Source: Actinoplanes oblitus (lineage in GTDB: Bacteria; Actinomycetota; Actinomycetes; Mycobacteriales; Micromonosporaceae). From it: a stretch of DNA of 64,000 bases. Under the pieces are notes generated by a model. That model had not been told where the DNA came from, searched no databases, and saw only the letters and a program-made list of their open reading frames with translations. A program made the position numbers and the translations under genes. Positions 34,642 through 42,937 of this stretch are shown here, one piece after another. Location of the stretch: NCBI RefSeq assembly GCF_030252345.1, contig NZ_CP126980.1, positions 9,309,501-9,373,500 of the forward strand. The letters run 5' to 3'. Each line of letters opens with the position of its first letter. Position 1 is the stretch's first letter.

Positions 34642-36360
34642 TCAGGGTTTCGATCTCTCGACCAGGGCTCGCAGCGCGCGCTGGCGGGCGACGACCAGGA
34701 TCCGGTCGCCGGGGGCGAGCACCCGTCGCGGGTCCGGCCGCCAGTCCATCCACTCCTCGCCGGTCGAGGCGCCGGACATGCCGATCACCCGGGCCTGGCC
34801 GGGGTGGTCGACGTCGCTCAGCAGCGCACCGTCCAGAGTCGACGCCTCCCGCACGGTGACCGTGCCGACCAGCAGCACGTGCCGGTCGACCGGGATGCTG
34901 GCGTGCACGTTGCGGTCCAGCAGGGCGGCGGCGAACACCGGGGCGCAGAGCCGGGACACGCTGCGCGACGCGGTGATGTCGAACGCCGACTCGATCCGCT
35001 GGGCGAAGTCGTCGTCGAAGAGCCGCAGCACCACCCGCAGGTCCTCGCGGATGCCGCGGGCGTGCAGCGCCGCCTGCAGGTTCACCGGGTCGTTGGTGGA
35101 GACCACGACGAGCGCCCGGCAGGTGGCTATCGACGCGGCCTGCAACGTCTCCTCGCGGGAGGCGTCGCCGACGATCACCGGTACGCCGCGCCGCTGCGCC
35201 GATTTCACCCCGCGGGCGTCGGCGTGCCGGTCGATGGCGACCACCCGGACGCCCAGGTCGTGCAGCTGGCGCAGCACCTGGGTGCCGACGTTGCCGAGCC
35301 CGACCAGCACGATGTGATCGCGCAGCGCCCCGGCGAGCCGGCCCTGGCTGAGCGCCAGCCGGGCGTTCACCATGCCGTCCACCACCGCCGCGGTGATCAG
35401 CGGCAACAGCGCCAGGCCGGCGATGGTCAGCACCAGCTGGGCGGCCTGCGCGACAGCGTTGCGCTGGTCCTCCACATCGGACGCGCCGACCGCTGTCATC
35501 AGCGTGACGTAGATCGACTGCCAGAGGTCGTGCCGGGTGTCGTCCCAGGCGTTCAGCACCGCGCCGGCCAGCACCGTGGTGATCAGCGTGATCAGCACCG
35601 CGACGCCGAGCTTGCGGTTCAGCGCGGCGCGCAGCGCCCGGCCGAAGGCGGCCAGCGGGCGACGCCGGCGGCCGGCCCGGGCCAGCAGCCGGCGGGTGAC
35701 GTCCTCGCCGGGCGGGCCGGTGGCCTCGGCCAGCACCAGGTCGTCCGGCCGCGCGGCGCCCGGCGGCGGCTCGGCCGGCAGCACCGCCACCGCACCGTCG
35801 TCGCCGCTGGCCAGGGTCGCCATCACGGTGCGGTCCGGCACATCGCCGCGGTGGGCGACATAGAGGGTACGGCCACCGTGCCGGAAGTGGGTGGGCGCGA
35901 CCTCGCCGAGCGCCGCCGCCACGAACGCGGGCGCTGCCATCTCGGCGTCGGAGAGCACCACGTGGTCGGGGAAGATCCGGCCCACGCTGCCGGCCAGCCC
36001 GGTGTTGAACATCCGGACCACCACCCGCAGTTTCTCCTCGACCTCCCGGGCGCACAGGGCGGCGTGCAGGTTGACCATGTCGTCCGGCATGACCAGGGCC
36101 AGGGCGGTGGCGCCGGTCAGCCCGGCCGCCCGGAACGCGCGCTCGTCCAGCCGGTCGGCCTGGCGCAGCTCGACACCGCGCTCCTCGAGCACCTTCAGGT
36201 CGGGCACGTCGGCCCGCAGCTTGGGCGGAGTGATCACGGTGAGCCGAATCCGATGGCGGGAATTCGCCACCTCTTCGGCAAGCGTCCAGACGAGTGCGTC
36301 GGCGCCACAGACGACCAGGTGGGGACGGGTATCAGCGGCAGAACCGGGCGACGCACTCAC
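34642..36360 (-). CDS. RCK/TrkA-N membrane protein, ion-channel-like
   Basis: 572-residue protein with two NAD-binding RCK (TrkA-N) domains flanking a two-helix membrane core. First RCK, residues ~14-150: HLVVCGADALVWTLAEEVA. Membrane helices ~250-272 (LGVAVLITLITTVLAGAVL) and ~300-330 (AAQLVLTIAGLALLPLITAA), joined by a pore-loop-like LWQSIYVTLMTAVGASD that lacks the K+ filter TVGYG. Second RCK from ~345: HIVLVGLGNVGTQVLRQLHD. A TrkA-C-like end follows (RRVLAPGDRILVVAR). Likely a gated cation channel or transporter with unusual selectivity. GTG start 36360 lacks a ribosome site. Confidence 0.85.
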   Translation of the reverse strand: MSASPGSAADTRPHLVVCGADALVWTLAEEVANSRHRIRLTVITPPKLRADVPDLKVLEERGVELRQADRLDERAFRAAGLTGATALALVMPDDMVNLHAALCAREVEEKLRVVVRMFNTGLAGSVGRIFPDHVVLSDAEMAAPAFVAAALGEVAPTHFRHGGRTLYVAHRGDVPDRTVMATLASGDDGAVAVLPAEPPPGAARPDDLVLAEATGPPGEDVTRRLLARAGRRRRPLAAFGRALRAALNRKLGVAVLITLITTVLAGAVLNAWDDTRHDLWQSIYVTLMTAVGASDVEDQRNAVAQAAQLVLTIAGLALLPLITAAVVDGMVNARLALSQGRLAGALRDHIVLVGLGNVGTQVLRQLHDLGVRVVAIDRHADARGVKSAQRRGVPVIVGDASREETLQAASIATCRALVVVSTNDPVNLQAALHARGIREDLRVVLRLFDDDFAQRIESAFDITASRSVSRLCAPVFAAALLDRNVHASIPVDRHVLLVGTVTVREASTLDGALLSDVDHPGQARVIGMSGASTGEEWMDWRPDPRRVLAPGDRILVVARQRALRALVERSKP

Positions 36361-36485
36361 GGTGCTGAATCGTAGTCAGCCGTTACCGCCTGGTGGGGCC
36401 CTCCGTTGCCCCATCCGACACCATTCGTCCGAGTTGGTGGGTATTTCCAGCAAACCCATCGTCCGAAGTGGTCTGGAGAAGATCA

Positions 36486-37460
36486 GTGCGTAAGTTGTGG
36501 TATGCCGGAGCCGGAATGATCGCCGGTGGATTCCTCCTGTTCGGGGCCGCGCCCGCGCAGGCGGACGACACGTCACCGGACCCGATCAGCTCCGTGGCGC
36601 CGTACGCCGACCCGCTGGGCGACGTGCTGGCCAAGACCAACGGCCTGCGCCTGTCCAGCCCGGTCGGCACCGACCCGCTGGGCCGGGCGCCGCTGGTCAC
36701 CGTGGACCAGGACGGCCAGCGACTGTTCCCGATCCGGCCAGGTCAGAACGACATCGCCGGTCACTCGCTGAGCAAGGCCCAGCGGCCGGCCCGGCAGGAG
36801 TCCGGCGACACCGACCGGCGCGCCCTGCCGGCCGCCGACGTGATCGGCGGCAGCTTCCACAACAGCCCCGGCGACCGGTTCGCCGGCTCGCTCCAGGGCG
36901 TCCCGTTCACCGACGCGAACACCGGCGCGGCCCGCCTGCCGCTGCTCGGCCGGCTCCCGATCGTCGGCGGCCTGCTGCCCGACGGCAGCCGCACCATGAT
37001 GGGCGGCAGCCCGGCCCTGGAGAGCGCGTCGAGCGAGTACCCGCTGCTCGACGACCTGGACGGCGACCTCTCGGTGCGCGGCCTGCCGAAGCGCCTCCCG
37101 AACTCGAACCGGGCCGCGCTGGCCGGGCTGCCGCTCGGCGGCTCCCCGGTCACCCCGGCCGACCTGCTCCCGGAGGCGGCACCGACCGCGTCGCCCTACG
37201 CGTCGGCACCGGCCCGCCCGGGCCTGGCGTCGCCGCCGGCCGCCGTCGCCCCGTCGGAGGCGCCCGCGTCCGAGCTGCCCGCGTCCGAGGCGCCCGCCTC
37301 GGTCGCGCCGTCGGCTTCGGTCGCGCCGCCGGTCGCCGTCACGCCCTCGGCCCCGGTCACGCCGTACACCAAGGCGGCCGGGCCGCGGTCCAAGGCCGGC
37401 GACCCGCGGTCCAAGGTGGACGACCCGCGCCTGCTCGAAGAGCCGCTCGACCGCAACTGA
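36486..37460 (+). CDS. Secreted Pro/Ala-rich protein of unknown function
   Basis: 324-residue exported protein. Seen: signal peptide RKLWYAGAGMIAGGFLLFGAA ending APAQADD, a mature part with repeated DPLG and LPxxG-like turns (LPLLGRLPIVGGLLPDGSR), and a C-terminal half dominated by Ala/Pro/Ser (SEAPASELPASEAPASVAP), suggestive of a cell-wall spacer. No sortase motif seen. GTG 36486 follows GGAGAAGATCA, a good ribosome site. No family recognised. Confidence 0.75.
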   Translation: MRKLWYAGAGMIAGGFLLFGAAPAQADDTSPDPISSVAPYADPLGDVLAKTNGLRLSSPVGTDPLGRAPLVTVDQDGQRLFPIRPGQNDIAGHSLSKAQRPARQESGDTDRRALPAADVIGGSFHNSPGDRFAGSLQGVPFTDANTGAARLPLLGRLPIVGGLLPDGSRTMMGGSPALESASSEYPLLDDLDGDLSVRGLPKRLPNSNRAALAGLPLGGSPVTPADLLPEAAPTASPYASAPARPGLASPPAAVAPSEAPASELPASEAPASVAPSASVAPPVAVTPSAPVTPYTKAAGPRSKAGDPRSKVDDPRLLEEPLDRN

Positions 37461-37520
37461 TCGCCAGGCGTCGCGCCGCGTGCCACCCGACGGGACCGAT
37501 CACGACCACGTCGCATCCCG

Positions 37521-37622
37521 CCGATCCGGCTGATCCCGGTCGCGGCACCTGCCGCCGATCCGGCTGATCCCGGGCGCGGCGCGCACCGCCGATCCGGCCG
37601 ATAGCGGCCGCGGTCCCGGCTG
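37521..37622. repeat. 34 bp direct repeat, three copies
   Basis: CCGATCCGGC recurs at 37521, 37555 and 37589, each within a 34 bp unit CGCCGATCCGGCTGATCCCG..., decaying in the third copy. It lies in the 217 bp gap between the secreted protein and the MSMEG_6728-like gene. Otherwise no features in this gap. Confidence 0.8.
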
Positions 37623-37677
37623 CGGCCGAGCCGATGATCCACAGTTTCACCCCCGCCGGTCAGGGAAGAATCCGGAT

Positions 37678-38142
37678 ATGCAGACTTTTCTGCCATATCC
37701 GGATTTCCTGGCGAGCGCGCGGGTACTGGACCAGAAGCGGCTCGGCAAACAGCGGGTGGAGACCATCCAGGTGCTGCGCGGTCTCACCGTCGCCGACTAC
37801 GGCTGGCGGCATCACCCCGCCGTGCAGATGTGGCGCGGTTACGAGGAAGCCCTGGTCCGCTACGGCCTGGCCATGTGCGAGGTGTGGACCTCGACCGGCC
37901 GCGCCGACACCTGCGCCGGCACCCTGGTCGACGACCTGCGCGCGGCCAAGGGCATCACCATGGTCCGCACCCAGGAGCAACTCGCCCGGGTGGTCGGCCT
38001 GCCCTCCTGGCTCGGCGACCCGGACCTGCACCGCAGCCACCAGTCCGCACTGCTCCGCAAGGACCCGGCGACCTATCGCCCGATCTTCGGCGACGTCCCG
38101 GACGACCTCCCGTACGTCTGGCCGGTGGCCACCCCCGCCTAG
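37678..38142 (+). CDS. MSMEG_6728-like / pyrimidine-dimer glycosylase-fold protein
   Basis: 154-residue cytosolic protein matching an actinobacterial family named after MSMEG_6728 and linked to the Pyr_excise fold (T4 endonuclease V-like). Seen: MQTFLPYPDFLASARVLDQK, RLGKQRVETIQVLRGL, then GWRHHPAVQMWRGYEEALVR, a conserved block, and HRSHQSALLRKDPATYRPIF near the C-terminus. A DNA-repair role is inferred only from the fold assignment. GGGAAGA lies about nine bases before the ATG. Confidence 0.82.
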   Translation: MQTFLPYPDFLASARVLDQKRLGKQRVETIQVLRGLTVADYGWRHHPAVQMWRGYEEALVRYGLAMCEVWTSTGRADTCAGTLVDDLRAAKGITMVRTQEQLARVVGLPSWLGDPDLHRSHQSALLRKDPATYRPIFGDVPDDLPYVWPVATPA

Positions 38143-38171
38143 CGTCCGGGGGTGCGGGGAGAGGCCCCGGG

Positions 38172-38588
38172 TCAGCCGAGCAGATCCCAGCTGAGCATCC
38201 GGAACGACGTCTCGTCGGACGCGCCGGCCGACCGGTAGGTGGCCAGCGCGGCCACGTTGTCGTTCTCGGTGGCCACCCACATCCCGTAGCACCCGTTCTC
38301 GCGGGCCAGTGCGGCCAGCGCGGCGACCAGCGCCGTCCCGATCCCCTGCAGCCGGGCGACCGGCGCCACCCCGAGCTCGTAGATCAGCATCTCGGTGCCC
38401 TTGTCCGGATGGGTGGTCTCCACCCCCGAGATCATCCCGACCGGGCGGTCCGCGTCGTCGTAGGCGAACAGCAGGTGATGCGTCGGGTCGTGCAGGAAGC
38501 GGCGGGTCGCCTCGTCGAGCAACGGCGCGTCGAAGAGATCAGCCCCGCGAAGCACCTCGTCGGCGGCGGTCACACGTTCGATCCGCAT
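38172..38588 (-). CDS. GNAT family N-acetyltransferase
   Basis: 138-residue acetyltransferase resembling small aminoglycoside-3-N-acetyltransferase-like GNATs. Seen: MRIERVTAADEVLRGADLFD, LLFAYDDADRPVGMISGVE, LIYELGVAPVARLQGIGTAL (acetyl-CoA loop ARLQGIG) and ENGCYGMWVATENDNVAALATYRSAGA (motif B) with the chain broken after NVAAL. ATG 38588 is preceded by AGGTGGCGGGC. Resistance is possible but cannot be claimed from sequence. It converges on the MSMEG_6728-like gene across a short CCGGGG/CCCCGG hairpin (38146-38170). Confidence 0.85.
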   Translation of the reverse strand: MRIERVTAADEVLRGADLFDAPLLDEATRRFLHDPTHHLLFAYDDADRPVGMISGVETTHPDKGTEMLIYELGVAPVARLQGIGTALVAALAALARENGCYGMWVATENDNVAALATYRSAGASDETSFRMLSWDLLG

Positions 38589-38695
38589 GCCCGCCACCTT
38601 AGCTCCCGCCGCACCCGGCCCCCGCCGCGCAGCGTGATCGGCAAGCCCCCGCTCGGTAGCATGACGGCCGACACCACGACGGCGGAGGCGACGAG

Positions 38696-40393
38696 ATGCC
38701 AGTTCCGGGTGACGGCTCCGACGAGTCCGCTGCCGCCAATCAAGATCAAGACCGGTTACGGTACGCGATGGGCACCGCCGCCGCGGCCACCCCGGCGCCC
38801 ACCCCGTCCACCGCGCCGCACGAGCCCCCGCCGCGCACCGACACCAGCGCCGACCCGGCGGGCCGGCCGTCGGCAGCCGACGAGCCGTCGATCCGTTTCG
38901 CCCAGCCGGTCGACCCGTGGGCCGAGGCCGAGGCGGCGGCCCGGGCGGCCGGCAGCCCGCCGCCGTACTCGATGGCGCCCCCGACGGCGGCGACCACTGC
39001 CGGGGCGGCCTGGCCGCCGGCTACTCCGGCCCGGGGCGGCGGCGGACCGTCGTACCGTAAATCGTTCTGGATCTTCGGTGGTGCCGCCGCGGCCGCTACC
39101 GTCGCGCTCGCCGTGGCCGCCGGCTACCTGTTCTGGCCCGGTTTCCGGGCCCTGGACTTCCACGACCTGGAGGACGTCGCCCGGCTGGATCCGGCCGTGC
39201 CGATCACCTCGGGCTGGGCGGATACCGCGGTGCGCGGCGACCGGGCCTACTTCGCCGGCACCAGCGAGTCGGGCGAGGCGGTGGTGACCGCCTACAACCT
39301 CGCGGCCGGCAAGGAGATCTGGAAGAGCACCGAGGCCGGCACGGCGCGCGCCTGGTCCCGGCTCTGGGCACTGCCGGAGGCCGCGGTGCTGCTCTCCGAG
39401 CCGGACTACACCACCAGCACCGCTCGCCTGGTCGTGCTGGACGGCCGGACCGGCGCGGTGCGCTGGGAGAAAACGCTCGACAGCTCGGACGACACCGTAC
39501 GGTTCGCCTCCGACATCGTGCTGGTCGAGGACCACCACGCCAAGACGCTGCGCGGTTACGCGCTGACCACCGGCGACGAACGCTGGCACGCCGACGACCC
39601 GGACGGCACCACGCAGAGCGGGCTGATCACCGTGACCGTGCCGGACGACCTGGACGGGCCGTCCGGCACCCTGGGCAGCGTGGCCGCACCGGACCTGAGC
39701 GACAAGGACCGGGTGGTGCAGGTGTTCAGCGACCGCTCGGCCCGGGTGATCGACGCGCACGACGGGCGGATCGGCGCGTCCCGCCCGGACGTCGCCTACG
39801 GCAGCGACGCGATGGTCGCGCACGACGGCCGCCTCTTCGTCGAGGAGTCCAGCAGTCACCGGCTGCTCGCCTACGACCTGACGAGCTTCGGCGGCGAGGA
39901 GCCGCAGCTGCTCTACACCGCCAAGAAGGACGGCACGGTGACCGGGCTGGCGCCCTGCGGCGACGACCGGATCTGCTTCATCGAGACGGTGTCCTACGCC
40001 TACGAGAAATCCGAGGTGGTGGCCGCCGACCTGCAGCAGCACAAGGAGGCGTGGCGCCGCACCACGCCGAAGGTCAAGGCGCTGATCCCGGTCGGGGACG
40101 CGGTGCTGGCCGTCGGCGACGAGTCGAACACCCTCTACGACGCCGACGGCAAGCCGGAATGGGAGGGCGTGCCGGGGGCCGCTGCCCGGCTCGACGGCGG
40201 CAACGTGCTGCGCTTCTCGGACGAGCCGTCCGCGTCGGTCGGCGACCGGTACCTGGAGGGCGTCCATCTCGGCGACAAGAAGGCGCCGATCGGGGCTCTG
40301 CAGGACGTGCGCAGCAGCAGCTGCTCGTGGAACACCTCGGTGGTGGCCTGCGTCGGCGAGAAAGACTTCGTGATCAAGCGGTTCGCCGGCTGA
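38696..40393 (+). CDS. Membrane-anchored PQQ-like beta-propeller protein
   Basis: 565 residues. Seen: a cytosolic Pro/Ala-rich N-terminus of ~120 residues, one membrane helix (FWIFGGAAAAATVALAVAAGYLF, ~125-147), then an outside propeller with repeated WD/PQQ-type strands (AYNLAAGKEIWKSTE, LVVLDGRTGAVRWEKTL, GYALTTGDERWHADD). Cysteines near the end (CGDDRICF, CSWNTSVVAC) may form disulfides. Role unknown; possibly a sensor or scaffold. ATG 38696 has GGAGGCGACGAG before it. A second, shorter paralogue-like protein is at 62469-63746. Confidence 0.82.
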   Translation: MPVPGDGSDESAAANQDQDRLRYAMGTAAAATPAPTPSTAPHEPPPRTDTSADPAGRPSAADEPSIRFAQPVDPWAEAEAAARAAGSPPPYSMAPPTAATTAGAAWPPATPARGGGGPSYRKSFWIFGGAAAAATVALAVAAGYLFWPGFRALDFHDLEDVARLDPAVPITSGWADTAVRGDRAYFAGTSESGEAVVTAYNLAAGKEIWKSTEAGTARAWSRLWALPEAAVLLSEPDYTTSTARLVVLDGRTGAVRWEKTLDSSDDTVRFASDIVLVEDHHAKTLRGYALTTGDERWHADDPDGTTQSGLITVTVPDDLDGPSGTLGSVAAPDLSDKDRVVQVFSDRSARVIDAHDGRIGASRPDVAYGSDAMVAHDGRLFVEESSSHRLLAYDLTSFGGEEPQLLYTAKKDGTVTGLAPCGDDRICFIETVSYAYEKSEVVAADLQQHKEAWRRTTPKVKALIPVGDAVLAVGDESNTLYDADGKPEWEGVPGAAARLDGGNVLRFSDEPSASVGDRYLEGVHLGDKKAPIGALQDVRSSSCSWNTSVVACVGEKDFVIKRFAG

Positions 40394-40404
40394 GTTACGG
40401 TCTG

Positions 40405-40463
40405 CCGGGCTGGTTCTCCTGGTGGTGTCACGGTCCGTGACACCACCAGGAGAACCAGCCCGG
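40405..40463. terminator. 59 bp perfect palindrome after the propeller gene
   Basis: Two 29-base arms, 40405-40433 (CCGGGCTGGTTCTCCTGGTG...) and 40435-40463, are perfectly complementary around one central T. It begins 11 bp after the stop. It can act as a terminator, and is unusually long and exact for one. Confidence 0.85.
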
Positions 40464-40474
40464 GACAACATGCG

Positions 40475-40506
40475 GAAGGGCCGCCCGGATCACCGGACGG
40501 CCCTTC
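40475..40506 (-). terminator. Terminator of msiK
   Basis: On the minus strand GAAGGGCCGTCCGG - TGAT - CCGGGCGGCCCTTC, a 14 bp stem with a single G-U pair, about 125 bp past the msiK stop and after the 31 bp repeats. Confidence 0.8.
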
Positions 40507-40521
40507 TCAACGCTCAGCGCT

Positions 40522-40631
40522 GCATCAGACGCGCTGGCTCATCGCTCGGCGCTGGTCAGACGCGCTGGCTCATCGCTCGGCGCTGGTCAGACGCGCTGGC
40601 TCATCGCTCGGCGCTGGTCAGACGCGCTGGG

Positions 40632-40634
<3 letters not shown>
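40522..40634 (-). repeat. 31 bp tandem repeats copying the msiK 3' end, with TGA
   Basis: Minus strand: msiK ends CAGCGCATCTGACC (Q-R-I-stop). Right after it comes CAGCGCGTCTGACC, then units of 31 bp, each holding ATGAGCCAGCGCGTCTGA. TGAs fall at 40634, 40620, 40589, 40558 and 40527 (first base). So each unit repeats the gene's last codons with the stop. Four copies at plus-strand starts 40526, 40557, 40588 and 40619. Confidence 0.88.
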
Positions 40635-41717
<1,083 letters not shown>

Positions 41718-41734
41718 GGTGAATCGACTTCCTT

Positions 41735-41780
41735 TCCACCGGCAGGAACGTGCCGGACGATCCGAGTAGAAGGAACAGCC
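41735..41780 (-). ncRNA. Candidate msiK-leader RNA motif
   Basis: The short leader between the predicted transcription start (~41779) and the GTG folds a perfect hairpin CCGGCA-CGTTCC-TGCCGG (41756-41739), ending four bases before the AAAGGAAG ribosome site. A conserved msiK RNA motif in this position is known in actinobacteria. I match it by place and hairpin, not by a covariance model. Confidence 0.6.
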
Positions 41781-41785
41781 CAGCC

Positions 41786-41814
41786 ACCGTATTTGTTTTT
41801 CACCCACCTGCCAA
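41786..41814 (-). promoter_or_regulatory. msiK promoter
   Basis: Minus strand TTGGCA (41814-41809) and TACGGT (41791-41786) separated by 17 bp, about 70 bp before the start codon. Confidence 0.65.
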
Positions 41815-41854
41815 GATGGCGATTACATAACGGGACGTTATGCTGATGTCCGTC

Positions 41855-41928
41855 GCCTCCATAGCTCAGCTGGCCAGAGCACCCGTCTTGTAAACGGGAG
41901 GTCGTCGGTTCGAGCCCGACTGGGGGCT
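41855..41928 (+). tRNA. tRNA-Thr, anticodon TGT
   Basis: Complete cloverleaf: acceptor GCCTCCA / TGGGGGC (one G-U), D-arm AGCTCAGCTGGCCAGAGCA, anticodon stem CCCGT / ACGGG around CTTGTAA with anticodon TGT, T-arm GTCGG-TTCGAGC-CCGAC. Discriminator T; CCA is not encoded in full. A GC-rich hairpin follows. Confidence 0.96.
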
Positions 41929-41938
41929 CCGGTGGCGG

Positions 41939-41972
41939 GGTCCCGTGTCCGCGGAGTGCGCGGACCGGGGCC
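41939..41972 (+). terminator. Hairpin after tRNA-Thr
   Basis: GGTCCCGTGTCCGCG - GAGTG - CGCGGACCGGGGCC, about 14 pairs with one bulge and one G-U. Likely end or processing structure of the tRNA transcript. Confidence 0.6.
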
Positions 41973-42937
41973 TCCTCGCATGCTGGCCGGGGGGGCCGAG
42001 CCCCCCGCACCCCCCGCGTTACGGTGGGGACGGGGCTGCGGCGGTCACGGTTACCTCGGGGCGCGGTGAGCAAGCCCGGCGCGGTCGCGGGTCGCCGGGC
42101 TATCGCCTTGTAGGTCTGCTGAGCCGGGCTGCCGATCGAGCGGGCGTCCCAACCGCCGCCATCTGCACCCGGCCGCCATCTCGGGGCGGGCGCTGTCTCG
42201 GGACGGGCGCTGTCTCGGGGCGGGCGTACTCGGACGGCGGTCTGTCGTCGCTGAGCCCGGGCCTCTCGGTCACGCTCGTCGGCGGGGCCGGCCTTTCGGA
42301 CGTGGTGGTCCGGCGCATGCTCCATGGCGCGAAAAGAACTGGGGTCAATTGTCAGCCGGCGGGCGGCGAGGGCGAACGATGTCATCGCGGGAAGCCGCCG
42401 TTCGGTTGATCCATAAAGGACGTTGCCGACTGTGTTCACATTCGAGTGACGATTGTCATTATCGGCGACGATAAGTGTCGCTGATCGGCTCGTTCCGGTA
42501 CGTTCCCGCATGAGGTCAAGGACAGTCCACGGGGGGCTTCCGTCAGCCGTTGTTCGTGGACGACGGCCGGCATCTCGCAGCTTCACACATTCGCCGTCAG
42601 CCTCGCGCATGAGTCGCCGTGGCCGGCTTTTCTTGTGTACGCGAGCGGCACCCTTCGCTGACAGCGACAGGAGAAGGGAGCCGGGCGGCTGTCGCGCCGC
42701 CACCCGGGAATGCGCCCGTCCGCCGTACGGCGAGCCGTGGCCAACGGCGTGACGATCCACACTCGCGCCCCCGCGGATCCCAGCGATTCCGGGCCGAGAT
42801 GTGGCCGACTTTCCACATGGTACGGACGGCACATCGCGCCGGTCCATTTTGTTCATCCGGGCTGTGGCGGGCCGGTCGCGACACCATTCGCGCCGGCCGA
42901 GGCCACAGAACAACCATGCCCATCATCAGGAGTGTCC
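41973..42937. other. 965 bp without a supported gene between tRNA-Thr and the pseudoprotease
   Basis: Contains a GGGGGGC/GCCCCCC-type hairpin near 41990, three 17 bp repeats (CTCGGGGCGGGCGCTGT-like, about 42180-42230), and a lower-GC part at 42410-42490 with dyads TGACGATTGTCA and TATCG-GCGA-CGATA. Open frames on either strand have no ribosome site or family resemblance. It may be decayed DNA next to the tRNA or a long regulatory leader. Confidence 0.6.

Noticed and set aside
38172..38588. Aminoglycoside resistance acetyltransferase
   Set aside because: The fold group is similar, but sequence alone gives no aminoglycoside specificity, so I call it only a GNAT.
41855..42937. Integrated prophage or ICE at tRNA-Thr
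   Set aside because: No integrase, no phage or conjugation genes, and I found no second copy of the tRNA 3' end in the window. Kept only as a weak island suspicion.
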